A DNA stretch of 64,000 nt, from contig NW_024466303.1 of assembly GCF_017591425.1 (NCBI RefSeq), forward strand, positions 62,001 to 126,000, written 5' to 3'. Below the pieces are notes generated by a model that saw nothing but the letters and a program-made list of their open reading frames with translations, did not search any database and was not told where the DNA came from. The translations under genes were made by a program, and so were the position numbers. Shown one piece after another: positions 23,983-36,757 of this stretch. The first letter of the stretch is position 1. The number at the start of each line of letters is the position of its first letter. The stretch comes from Ochotona curzoniae (Eukaryota > Chordata > Mammalia > Lagomorpha > Ochotonidae).

Positions 23983-25683
23983 AAACTGCGTTGGTGTTGA
24001 TGTTCTCTCTGGATGTGGAGTTGTCTGCATTTCAAAGGAGCAGCTAGATCATTACTTTGTGCGGAACACTCAATAACTGCTTTTAAGCACATTGTGTTTT
24101 ATAGACACTGTGTGAGAAATGTTGGATTTCGTTCGAAGCGGGCTTTCCATTGTGAAGCAGTTTCACATTCTTAGTTTCTTCCCTATAGCGAAGATGTACT
24201 TAGTGTTGTAAATGGTGCCAGAACCTTGGTTTTCAAAGGCAGCTGAAAACTGAGTTGGCGCTGATTATCTCATTGAACGTGGAGTTGTCTGCATTTCAAA
24301 GGAGCAGCTAGATCATTACTTTGTGCGGAATACTCAATAAGCTGCATTTCAGGTATTGTGTTTTTCTTTCCTACAGCAAACATGTAGTTCGTGTTGTAAA
24401 TGGTGCCAGAAGCTTGGTTTTCAAAGGTAGCTGAAAACTGCATTGGTGTTGATGTTCTCGCTGAACGTGGAGTTGTCTGCATTTCAAAGGAGCAGCTAGA
24501 ACATTACTTTGTGCGGAATACTCAATAAGCTGCATTTCAGCCTATTGAGTTTTTCTCCCTATAGTGAACATGTACTTCGTGGTGTAAATGGTGCCAGAAA
24601 CTTGGTTTTCAAAGGTAGCTGAAAACTGCGTTGGTGTTGATGTTGTCTCTGGATGTGGAGTTGTCTGCATTTCAAAGGAGCAGCTAAATCATTACTTTGT
24701 GCGGAACACTCAATAAGCTGCTTTTCAGCACATTGTGTTTTACAGATACTGTGTGAGAATTGTGGGATTTCGTTCAAAGCGGGTTTTCCATTGTGAAGCA
24801 GTTTCACATTTTGAGATTCTTCCCTATAACGAACATGTACTTCGTGTTGTAAATGGTGCCAGAACCTTGGTTTTCAAAGGTAGCTGAAAACTGCGTTGGT
24901 GTTAATCTTCTCTCTGGATGTGGAGTTGTCTGCATTTTAAAGGAGCAGCTAGAACATTACTTTGTGCGGAATACTCAATAAGCTGCATTTCAGGTATTGT
25001 ATTTTTCTTCCCTACAGCGAACATGTACTTCGTGTTGTAAATGGTGCCAGAAGCTTGGTTTTCAAAGGTAGCTGAAAACTGCGTTGGTGTTAATGTTATC
25101 TCTGGATGTGGAGTTCTCTGCATTTCAAAGGAGCAGCTAGATCATTACTTTGTGCGGAATACTCAATTAGCTGCATTTCAGGTATTGTGTTTTTCTTCCC
25201 TATTTTTAACATGAAGTTCGTGTTGTAAATGGTGCCAGAAGCTTGGTTTTCAAAGGTAGCTGAAAACTGCGTTGGTGTTAATGTTCTCTCTCGATGTGGA
25301 GTTGTCTGCATTTCAAAGGAGCAGCTAGAACATTACTTTGTGCGGAATACTCAATAAGCTGCATTTCAGCCTATTGTGTTTTTCTCCCTATAGCGAACAT
25401 GTACTTCGTGTTGTAAATGGTGCCAGAAGCTTGGTTTTCAAAGGTAGCTGAAAACTGCGTTGGTGTTGATGTTGTCTCTGGATGTGGAGTTGTCTGCATT
25501 TCCAAGGAGCAGCTAGATCATTACTTTGTGCGGAATACTCAATAAGCTGCTTTTCAACACATTGATTTTTCTAGACAGTGCTTGAGAAATGTTGGATTTC
25601 GTTCGAAGCGGGTTTTCAATTGTGAAGCAGTTTCACATTCTTAGTTTCTTCCCTATTTCTGAAAACTGCGTTGGTGTTGATGT
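23983..25683 (+). repeat. Duplicated block E, second copy
   Basis: This is the counterpart of 15,430-17,130. Private changes include the one-base loss in CAATAACTGC near 24,074, GTTAATCTTC near 24,902 and GAGTTCTCTGC near 25,112. It ends in an M unit that abuts an L unit of the next block with no S unit between them. Confidence 0.82.
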
Positions 25684-28600
25684 TCTCGCTGTACGTGGAG
25701 TTGTCTGCATTTCAAAGGAGCAGCTAGAACATTACTTTGTGCGGAACACTCAATAAGCTGCATTTCAGCACGTTGTCTTTTACAGACACTGTGTGAGAAT
25801 TGTGGGATTTCGTTCGAAGCGGGTTTTCCATTGTGAAGGAGTTTCACATTCTGAGTTCCTTCCCTATAGCGAACATGTACTTCGTGTTGTAAATGGTGCC
25901 AGAATCTTGGTTTTCAAAGGTAGCTGAAAACTGCGTTGGTGTTGATGTTCTCTCTGGATGTGGAGTTGTCTGCATTTCAAAGGAGCAGCTAGAACATTAC
26001 TTTGTGCGGAATACTCAATAAGCTGCCTTGCAGGTATTGTGTTTTTCTTCCCTATAGCGAACATATACTTCGTGTTGTAAATGTTGCCAGAAGCTTGGTT
26101 TTCAAAGGTAGCTGAAAACTGCGTTGGTGTTGATGTTCTCTCTGGATGTGGAGTTGTCTGCATTTCAAAGGAGCAGCTAGATCATTACTTTGTGCGGAAC
26201 ACTCAATAAGCTGCTTTTAAGCACATTGTGTTTTATAGACACTGTGTGAGAAATGTTGGATTTCGTTCGAAGCGGGTTTTCCATTGTGAAGCAGTTTCAC
26301 ATTCTTAGTTTCTTCCCTATAGCGAAGATGTACTTAGTGTTGTAAATGGTGCCAGAACCTTGGTTTTCAAAGGCAGCTGAAAACTGTGTTGGCGCTGATT
26401 ATCTCACTGAACGTGGAGTTGTCTGCATTTCAAAGGAGCAGCTAGATCATTACTTTGTGCGGAATACTCAATAAGCTGCATTTCAGGGCATTGTGTTTTT
26501 CTTCCCTACAGCGAACATGTACTTCGTGTTGTAAATGGTGTCAGAATCTTGGTTTTCAAAGGTAGCTGAAAACTGCGTTGGCGTTGATGTTCTCTCTGGA
26601 TGTGGAGTTGTCTGCATTTCAAAGGAGCAGCTAGAACATTACTTTGTGCGGAATACTCAATAAGCTGCATTGCAGGTATTGTGTTTTTCTTCCCTATAGC
26701 GAACATGTACTTCGTGTTGTAAATGGTGCCAGAAGCTTGGTTTTCAAAGGTAGCTGAAAACTGCGTTGGTGTTAATGTTCTCTCTCGATGTGGTGTTGTC
26801 TGCATTTCAAAGGAGCAGCTAGAACATTACTTTGTGCGGAAACTCAATAAGCTGCATTTCAGCCTATTGTGTTTTTCTCCCTATATCGAACATGTACTTC
26901 GTGTTGTAAATGGTGCCAGAAGCTTGGTTTTCAAAGGTAGCTGAAAACTGCGTTGGTGTTGATGTTGTCTCTGGATGTGGAGTTGTCTGCATTTCAAAGG
27001 AGCAGCTAGATCATTACTTTGTGCGGAATACTCAATAAGCTGCTTTTCAACACATTGATTTTTCTAGACAGTGCTTGAGAAATGTTGGATTTCGTTCGAA
27101 GCGGGTTTTCAATTGTGAAGCAGTTTCACATTCTTAGTTTCTTCCCTATTTCTGAAAACTGCGTTGGTGTTGATGTTCTCGCTGAACGTGGAGTTGTCTG
27201 CATTTCAAAGGAGCAGCTAGAACATTACTTTGTGCGGAATACTCAATAAGCTGCATTTCAGCCTATTGTGTTTTTCTCCCTATAGCGAACATGTACTTCG
27301 TGTTGTAAATGGGGCCAGAACCTTGGTTTTCAAAGGTAGCTGAAAACTGCGTTGGTGTTGATGTTCTCGCTGTACGTGGAGTTTTCTGCATTTCAAAGGA
27401 GCAGCTAAATCATTACTTTGTGCGGAATACTCAATAAGCTGCATTTCAGGTATTGTGTTTTTCTTCCCTATAGCTAACAAGTTCTTCGTGGTGTAAATGG
27501 TGCCAGAAGCTTGGTTTTCAAAGGTAGCTGAAAACTGTGTTGGTGTTGATGTTCTCGCTGTACGTGGAGTTGTCTGCATTTCAAAGGAGCAGCTAGAACA
27601 TTACTTTGTGCGGAACACTCAATAAGCTGCTTTTAAGCACATTGTGTTTTATAGACACTGTGTGAGAAATGTTGGATTTCGTTCGAAGCGGGTTTTCCAT
27701 TGTGAAGCAGTTTCACATTCTTAGTTTCTTCCCTATAGCGAAGATGTACTTAGTGTTGTAAATGGTGCCAGAACCTTGGTTTTCAAAGGTAGCTGAAAAC
27801 TGTGTTGGCGCTGATTATCTCACTGAACGTGGAGTTGTCTGCATTTCAAAGGAGCAGCTAGATCATTACTTTGTGCGGAATACTCAATAAGCTGCATTTC
27901 AGGGCATTGTGTTTTTCTTCCCTACAGCGAACATGTACTTCGTGTTGTAAATGGTGCCAGAAGCTTGGTTTTCAAAGGTAGCTGAAAACTGCGTTGGCGT
28001 TGATGTTCTCTCTGGATGTGGAGTTGTCTGCATTTCAAAGGAGCAGCTAGAACATTACTTTGTGCGGAATACTCAATAAGCTGCATTGCAGGTATTGTAT
28101 TTTTCTTCCCTATAGCGAACATGTACTTCGTGTTGTAAATGGGGCCAGAACCTTGGTTTTCAAAGGTAGCTGAAAACTGCGTTGGTGTTGATGTTCTCGC
28201 TGTACGTGGAGTTGTCTGCATTTCAAAGGAGCAGCTAAATCATTACTTTGTGCGGAATACTCAATAAGCTGCATTTCAGGTATTGTGTTTTTCTTCCCTA
28301 TAGCTAACAAGTTCTTCGTGGTGTAAATGGTGCCAGAAGCTTGGTTTTCAAAGGTAGCTGAAAACTGCGTTGGTGTTGACGTTCTCGCTGTACGTGGAGT
28401 TGTCTGCATTTCAAAGGAGCAGCTAGAACATTACTTTGTGCGGAATACTCAATAAGCTGCATTTCAGCCTATTGAGTTTTTCTCCCTATAGTGAACATGT
28501 ACTTCGTGTTGTAAATGGTGCCAGAAGCTTGGTTTTCAAAGGAACCTGAAAACTGCGTTGGTGTTGATGTTGTCTCTGGATGTGGAGTTGTCTGCATTTC

Positions 28601-29085
28601 AAAGGAGCAGCTAAATCATTACTTTGTGCGGAACACTCAATAAGCTGCTTTTCAGCACATTGTGTTTTACTGATACTGTGTGAGAATTGTGGGATTTCGT
28701 TCAAAGCGGGTTTTCCATTGTGAAGCAGTTTCACATTCTGAGTTCCTTCCCTATAACGAACATGTACTTCGTGTTGTAAATGGTGCCAGAACCTTGGTTT
28801 TCAAAGGTAGCTGAAAACTGCGTTGGTGTTAATGTTCTCTCTGGATGTGGAGTTGTCTGCATTTTAAAGGAGCAGCTAGAACATTACTTTGTGCGGAATA
28901 CTCAATAAGCTGCATTTCAGGTATTGTGTTTTTCTTCCCTACAGCGAACATGTACTTCGTGTTGTAAATGTTGCCAGAAGCTTGGTTTTCAAAGGTAGCT
29001 GAAAACTGCGTTGGTGTTGATGTTCTCTCTGGATGTGGAGTTGTCTGCATTTCAAAGGAGCAGCTAGATCATTACTTTGTGCGGA
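25662..29085 (+). repeat. 6,360 bp higher-order repeat, matched segment, copy 1
   Basis: Boxes 25808, 26261, 27090, 27677 and 28695 recur 6,360 bp downstream. The full period from 25,808 to 32,168 contains 31 monomers (six L, three M, 22 S). Shared variants include CACGTTGTCTTTTACAG, GCGGAAACTCAATAAG with CCCTATATCGAAC, and GGAGTTTTCTGC. Part of this segment (about 26,700-27,900) is also repeated at a 2,699 bp offset near 29,400-30,600. Confidence 0.86.
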
Positions 29086-32021
29086 ACACTCAATAAGCTG
29101 CTTTTAAGCACATTGTGTTTTATAGACACTGTGTGAGAAATGTTGGATTTCGTTCGAAGCGGGCTTTCCATTGTGAAGCAGTTTCACATTCTTAGTTTCT
29201 TCCCTATAGCGAAGATGTACTTAGTGTTGTAAATGGTGCCAGAACCTTGGTTTTCAAAGGCAGCTGAAAACTGTGTTGGCGCTGATTATCTCACTGAACG
29301 TGGAGTTGTCTGCATTTCAAAGGAGCAGCTAGATCATTACTTTGTGCGGAATACTCAATAAGCTGCATTTCAGGGCATTGTGTTTTTCTTCCCTATAGCG
29401 AACATGTACTTCGTGTTGTAAATGGTGCCAGAAGCTTGGTTTTCAAAGGTAGCTGAAAACTGCGTTGGTGTTAATGTTCTCTCTCGATGTGGAGTTGTCT
29501 GCATTTCAAAGGAGCAGCTAGAACATTACTTTGTGCGGAAACTCAATAAGCTGCATTTCAGCCTATTGTGTTTTTCTCCCTATGTCGAACATGTACTTCG
29601 TGTTGTAAATGGTGCCAGAAGCTTGGTTTTCAAAGGTAGCTGAAAACTGCGTTGGTGTTGATGTTGTCTCTGGATGTGGAGTTGTCTGCATTTCAAAGGA
29701 GCAGCTAGATCATTACTTTGTGCGGAATACTCAATAAGCTGCTTTTCAACACATTGATTTTTCTAGACAGTGCTTGAGAAATGTTGGATTTCGTTCGAAG
29801 CGGGTTTTCAATTGTGAAGAAGTTTCACATTCTTAGTTTCTTCCCTATTTCTGAAAACTGCGTTGGTGTTGATGTTCTCGCTGAACGTGGAGTTGTCTGC
29901 ATTTCAAAGGAGCAGCTAGAACATTACTTTGTGCGGAATACTCAATAAGCTGCATTTCAGCCTATTGTGTTTTTCTCCCTATAGCGAACATGTACTTCGT
30001 GTTGTAAATGGGGCCAGAACCTTGGTTTTCAAAGGTAGCTGAAAACTGCGTTGGTGTTGATGTTCTCTCTGAATTTGGAGTTGTCTGCATTTCAAAGGAG
30101 CAGCTAGATCATTACTTTGTGCGGAATACTCAATAAGCTGCATTTCAGGTATTGTGTTTTTCTTCCCTATAGCTAACAAGTTCTTCGTGGTGTAAATGGT
30201 GCCAGAAGCTTGGTTTTCAAAGGTAGCTGAAAACTGCGTTGGTGTTGATGTTGTCGCTGTACGTGGAGTTGTCTGCATTTCAAAGGAGCAGCTAGATCAT
30301 TACTTTGTGCGGAACACTCAATAAGCTGCTTTTAAGCACATTGTGTTTTATAGACACTGTGTGAGAAATGTTGGATTTCGTTCGAAGCGGGCTTTCCATT
30401 GTGAAGCAGTTTCACATTCTTAGTTTCTTCCCTATAGCGAAGATGTACTTAGTGTTGTAAATGGTGCCAGAACCTTGGTTTTCAAAGGCAGCTGAAAACT
30501 GTGTTGGCGCTGATTATCTCACTGAACGTGGAGTTGTCTGCATTTCAAAGGAGCAGCTAGATCATTACTTTGTGCGGAATACTCAATAAGCTGCATTTCA
30601 GGGCATTGTGTTTTTCTTCCCTACAGCAAACATGTAGTTCGTGTTGTAAATGGTGCCAGAAGCTTGGTTTTCAAAGGTAGCTGAAAACTGCGTTGGCGTT
30701 GATATTCTCTCTGGATGTGGAGTTGTCTGCATTTTAAAGGAGCAGCTAGAACATTACTTTGTGCGGAATACTCAATAAGCTGCATTTCAGGTATTGTATT
30801 TTTCTTCCCTACAGCGAACATGTACTTCGTGTTGTAAATGGTGCCAGAACCTTGGTTTTCAAAGGTAGCTGAAAACTGCGTTGGTGTTGATGTTCTCTCT
30901 GGATGTGGAGTTGTCTGCATTTCAAAGGAGCAGCTAGATCATTACTTTGTGCGGAATACTCAATTAGCTGCATTTCAGGTATTGTGTTTTTCTTCCCTAT
31001 TTTTAACATGAAGTTCGTGTTGTAAATGGTGCCAGAAGCTTGGTTTTCAAAGGTAGCTGAAAACTGCGTTGGTGTTAATGTTCTCTCTCGATGTGGAGTT
31101 GTCTGCATTTCAAAGGAGCAGCTAGAACATTACTTTGTGCGGAATACTCAATAAGCTGCATTTCAGCCTATTGTGTTTTTCTCCCTATAGCGAACATGTA
31201 CTTCGTGTTGTAAATGGTGCCAGAAGCTTGGTTTTCAAAGGTAGCTGAAAACTGCGTTGGTGTTGATGTTGTCTCTGGATGTGGAGTTGTCTGCATTTCA
31301 AAGGAGCAGCTAGATCATTACTTTGTGCGGAATACTCAATAAGCTGCTTTTCAACACATTGATTTTTCTAGACAGTGCTTGAGAAATGTTGGATTTCGTT
31401 CGAAGCGGGTTTTCAATTGTGAAGCAGTTTCACATTCTTAGTTTCTTCCCTATTTCTGAAAACTGCGTTGGTGTTGATGTTCTCGCTGAACGTGGAGTTG
31501 TCAGCATTTCAAAGGAGCAGCTAGAACATTACTTTGTGCGGAATACTCAATAAGCTGCGTTTCAGCGCATTGTGTTTTTCTCCCTATAGCGAACATGTAC
31601 TTCGTGTTATAAATGGTGCCAGAACCTGGTTTTCAAAGGTAGCTGAAAACTGCGTTGGTGTTGATGTTCTCTCTGAATTTGGAGTTGTCTGCATTTCAAA
31701 GGAGCAGCTAGATCATTACTTTGTGCGGAATACTCAATAAGCTGCATTTCAACGTATTGTGTTTTTCTTCCCTATAGCTAACATGTATTCGTGTTTTAAA
31801 TGGTGCCAGAACCTTGGTTTTCAAAGGTAGCTGAAAACTGCGTTGGTGTTGATGTTCTCGCTGTACGTGGAGTTTTCTGCATTTCAAAGGAGCAGCTAAA
31901 TCATTACTTTGTGCGGAATACTCAATAAGCTGCATTTCAGGTATTGTGTTTTTCTTCCCTATAGCTAACAAGTTCTTCGTGGTGTAAATGGTGCCAGAAG
32001 CTTGGTTTTCAAAGGTAGCTG

Positions 32022-35000
32022 AAAACTGCGTTGGTGTTGATGTTCTCGCTGTACGTGGAGTTGTCTGCATTTCAAAGGAGCAGCTAGAACATTACTTTGT
32101 GCGGAACACTCAATAAGCTGCATTTCAGCACGTTGTCTTTTACAGACACTGTGTGAGAATTGTGGGATTTCGTTCGAAGCGGGTTTTCCATTGTGAAGGA
32201 GTTTCACATTCTGAGTTCCTTCCCTATAGCGAACATGTACTTCGTGTTGTAAATGGTGCCAGAATCTTGGTTTTCAAAGGTAGCTGAAAACTGCGTTGGT
32301 GTTGATGTTCTCTCTGGATGTGGAGTTGTCTGCATTTCAAAGGAGCAGCTAGAACATTACTTTGTGCGGAATACTCAATAAGCTGCCTTGCAGGTATTGT
32401 GTTTTTCTTCCCTATAGCGAACATATACTTCGTGTTGTAAATGTTGCCAGAAGCTTGGTTTTCAAAGGTAGCTGAAAACTGCGTTGGTGTTGATGTTCTC
32501 TCTGGATGTGGAGTTGTCTGCATTTCAAAGGAGCAGCTAGATCATTACTTTGTGCGGAACACTCAATAAGCTGCTTTTAAGCACATTGTGTTTTATAGAC
32601 ACTGTGTGAGAAATGTTGGATTTCGTTCGAAGCGGGTTTTCCATTGTGAAGCAGTTTCACATTCTTAGTTTCTTCCCTATAGCGAAGATGTACTTAGTGT
32701 TGTAAATGGTGCCAGAACCTTGGTTTTCAAAGGTAGCTGAAAACTGTGTTGGCGCTGATTATCTCACTGAACGTGGAGTTGTCTGCATTTCAAAGGAGCA
32801 GCTAGATCATTACTTTGTGCGGAATACTCAATAAGCTGCATTTCAGGGCATTGTGTTTTTCTTCCCTACAGCGAACATGTACTTCGTGTTGTAAATGGTG
32901 CCAGAAGCTTGGTTTTCAAAGGTAGCTGAAAACTGCGTTGGCGTTGATGTTCTCTCTGGATGTGGAGTTGTCTGCATTTCAAAGGAGCAGCTAGAACATT
33001 ACTTTGTGCGGAATACTCAATAAGCTGCATTGCAGGTATTGTGTTTTTCTTCCCTATAGCGAACATGTACTTCGTGTTGTAAATGGTGCCAGAAGCTTGG
33101 TTTTCAAAGGTAGCTGAAAACTGCGTTGGTGTTAATGTTCTCTCTCGATGTGGAGTTGTCTGCATTTCAAAGGAGCAGCTAGAACATTACTTTGTGCGGA
33201 AACTCAATAAGCTGCATTTCAGCCTATTGTGTTTTTCTCCCTATATCGAACATGTACTTCGTGTTGTAAATGGTGCCAGAAGCTTGGTTTTCAAAGGTAG
33301 CTGAAAACTGCGTTGGTGTTGATGTTGTCTCTGGATGTGGAGTTGTCTGCATTTCCAAGGAGCAGCTAGATCATTACTTTGTGCGGAATACTCAATAAGC
33401 TGCTTTTCAACACATTGATTTTTCTAGACAGTGCTTGAGAAATGTTGGATTTCGTTCGAAGCGGGTTTTCAATTGTGAAGCAGTTTCACATTCTTAGTTT
33501 CTTCCCTATTTCTGAAAACTGCGTTGGTGTTGATGTTCTCGCTGAACGTGGAGTTGTCTGCATTTCAAAGGAGCAGCTAGAACATTACTTTGTGCGGAAT
33601 ACTCAATAAGCTGCATTTCAGCCTATTGTGTTTTTCTCCCTATAGCGAACATGTACTTCGTGTTGTAAATGGGGCCAGAACCTTGGTTTTCAAAGGTAGC
33701 TGAAAACTGCGTTGGTGTTGATGTTCTCGCTGTACGTGGAGTTTTCTGCATTTCAAAGGAGCAGCTAAATCATTACTTTGTGCGGAATACTCAATAAGCT
33801 GCATTTCAGGTATTGTGTTTTTCTTCCCTATAGCTAACAAGTTCTTCGTGGTGTAAATGGTGCCAGAAGCTTGGTTTTCAAAGGTAGCTGAAAACTGTGT
33901 TGGTGTTGATGTTCTCGCTGTACGTGGAGTTGTCTGCATTTCAAAGGAGCAGCTAGAACATTACTTTGTGCGGAACACTCAATAAGCTGCTTTTAAGCAC
34001 ATTGTGTTTTATAGACACTGTGTGAGAAATGTTGGATTTCGTTCGAAGCGGGTTTTCCATTGTGAAGCAGTTTCACATTCTTAGTTTCTTCCCTATAGCG
34101 AAGATGTACTTAGTGTTGTAAATGGTGCCAGAACCTTGGTTTTCAAAGGTAGCTGAAAACTGTGTTGGCGCTGATTATCTCACTGAACGTGGAGTTGTCT
34201 GCATTTCAAAGGAGCAGCTAGATCATTACTTTGTGCGGAATACTCAATAAGCTGCATTGCAGGGCATTGTGTTTTTCTTCCCTACAGCGAACATGTACTT
34301 CGTGTTGTAAATGGTGCCAGAAGCTTGGTTTTCAAAGGTAGCTGAAAACTGCGTTGGCGTTGATGTTCTCTCTGGATGTGGAGTTGTCTGCATTTCAAAG
34401 GAGCAGCTAGAACATTACTTTGTGCGGAATACTCAATAAGCTGCATTGCAGGTATTGTGTTTTTCTTCCCTATAGCGAACATGTACTTCGTGTTGTAAAT
34501 GGGGCCAGAACCTTGGTTTTCAAAGGTAGCTGAAAACTGCGTTGGTGTTGATGTTCTCGCTGTACGTGGAGTTGTCTGCATTTCAAAGGAGCAGCTAAAT
34601 CATTACTTTGTGCGGAATACTCAATAAGCTGCATTTCAGGTATTGTGTTTTTCTTCCCTATAGCTAACAAGTTCTTCGTGGTGTAAATGGTGCCAGAAGC
34701 TTGGTTTTCAAAGGTAGCTGAAAACTGCGTTGGTGTTGATGTTCTCGCTGTACGTGGAGTTGTCTGCATTTCAAAGGAGCAGCTAGAACATTACTTTGTG
34801 CGGAATACTCAATAAGCTGCATTTCAGCCTATTGAGTTTTTCTCCCTATAGTGAACATGTACTTCGTGTTGTAAATGGTGCCAGAAGCTTGGTTTTCAAA
34901 GGAACCTGAAAACTGCGTTGGTGTTGATGTTGTCTCTGGATGTGGAGTTGTCTGCATTTCAAAGGAGCAGCTAAATCATTACTTTGTGCGGAACACTCAA

Positions 35001-35445
35001 TAAGCTGCTTTTCAGCACATTGTGTTTTACTGATACTGTGTGAGAATTGTGGGATTTCGTTCAAAGCGGGTTTTCCATTGTGAAGCAGTTTCACATTCTG
35101 AGATTCTTCCCTATAACGAACATGTACTTCGTGTTGTAAATGGTGCCAGAACCTTGGTTTTCAAAGGTAGCTGAAAACTGCGTTGGTGTTAATGTTCTCT
35201 CTGGATGTGGAGTTGTCTGCATTTTAAAGGAGCAGCTAGAACATTACTTTGTGCGGAATACTCAATAACCTGCATTTCAGGTATTGTGTTTTTCTTCCCT
35301 ACAGCGAACATGTACTTCGTGTTGTAAATGTTGCCAGAAGCTTGGTTTTCAAAGGTAGCTGAAAACTGCGTTGGTGTTGATGTTCTCTCTGGATGTGGAG
35401 TTGTCTGCATTTCAAAGGAGCAGCTAGATCATTACTTTGTGCGGA
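32022..35445 (+). repeat. 6,360 bp higher-order repeat, matched segment, copy 2
   Basis: This is a near-identical copy of 25,662-29,085. The match ends near 35,445, where GCGGAACACTC of copy 1 becomes GCGGAATACTC and extra S units follow. A 1,659 bp offset repeat of its last part continues to about 36,700 (boxes 34037 and 35055 map to 35696 and 36714). Confidence 0.86.
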
Positions 35446-36757
35446 ATACTCAATAAGCTGCATTGCAGGTATTGTGTTTTTCTTCCCTATAGCGAACATG
35501 TACTTCGTGTTGTAAATGGGGCCAGAACCTTGGTTTTCAAAGGTAGCTGAAAACTGCGTTGGTGTTGATGTTCTCTCTGGATGTGGAGTTGTCTGCATTT
35601 CAAAGGAGCAGCTAGATCATTACTTTGTGCGGAACACTCAATAAGCTGCTTTTAAGCACATTGTGTTTTATAGACACTGTGTGAGAAATGTTGGATTTCG
35701 TTCGAAGCGGGTTTTCCATTGTGAAGCAGTTTCACATTCTTAGTTTCTTCCCTATAGCGAAGATGTACTTAGTGTTGTAAATGGTGCCAGAACCTTGGTT
35801 TTCAAAGGTAGCTGAAAACTGTGTTGGCGCTGATTATCTCACTGAACGTGGAGTTGTCTGCATTTCAAAGGAGCAGCTAGATCATTACTTTGTGCGGAAT
35901 ACTCAATAAGCTGCATTTCAGGGCATTGTGTTTTTCTTCCCTACAGCGAACATGTGCTTCGTGTTGTAAATGGTGCCAGAAGCTTGGTTTTCAAAGGTAG
36001 CTGAAAACTGCGTTGGCGTTGATGTTCTCTCTGGATGTGGAGTTGTCTGCATTTCAAAGGAGCAGCTAGAACATTACTTTGTGCGGAATACTCAATAAGC
36101 TGCATTGCAGGTATTGTGTTTTTCTTCCCTATAGCGAACATGTACTTCGTGTTGTAAATGGGGCCAGAACCTTGGTTTTCAAAGGTAGCTGAAAACTGCG
36201 TTGGTGTTGATGTTCTCGCTGTACGTGGAGTTGTCTGCATTTCAAAGGAGCAGCTAAATCATTACTTTGTGCGGAATACTCAATAAGCTGCATTTCAGGT
36301 ATTGTGTTTTTCTTCCCTATAGCTAACAAGTTCTTCGTGATGTAAATGGTGCCAGAAGCTTGGTTTTCAAAGGTAGCTGAAAACTGCGTTGGTGTTGATG
36401 TTCTCGCTGTACGTGGAGTTGTCTGCATTTCAAAGGAGCAGCTAGAACATTACTTTGTGCGGAATACTCAATAAGCTGCATTTCAGCCTATTGAGTTTTT
36501 CTCCCTATAGTGAACATGTACTTCGTGTTGTAAATGGTGCCAGAAGCTTGGTTTTCAAAGGTACCTGAAAACTGCGTTGGTGTTGATGTTGTCTCTGGAT
36601 GTGGAGTTGTCTGCATTTCAAAGGAGCAGCTAGAACATTACTTTGTGCGGAACACTCAATAAGCTGCTTTTCAGCACATTGTGTTTTACTGATACTGTGT
36701 GAGAATTGTGGGATTTCGTTCGAAGCGGGTTTTCCATTGTGAAGGAGTTTCACATTC

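Larger units (their letters stand above)
20001..30000 (+). other. CENP-B box-like elements, series 3 (16 copies, one broken)
   Basis: Elements start at 20515 (broken), 20967, 21995, 22824, 23410, 23863, 24127, 24768, 25597, 25808, 26261, 27090, 27677, 28695, 29148 and 29789. Copies at 21995, 24127 and 29148 end in C. Two close pairs occur: 23863/24127 (264 bp) and 25597/25808 (211 bp), where no S unit separates the long units. The gap 20967-21995 is 1,028 bp instead of a multiple because of a 198 bp hybrid unit. Confidence 0.85.

Noticed and set aside
26723..26944. Forward frame of 73 codons beginning MVPEAWF, also at 29422, 33083 and 52795
   Set aside because: This arises from the one-base-shorter GCGGAAACTCAATAAG variant, which keeps the frame open across a unit boundary. 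It is part of duplicated blocks and has no gene-like features.
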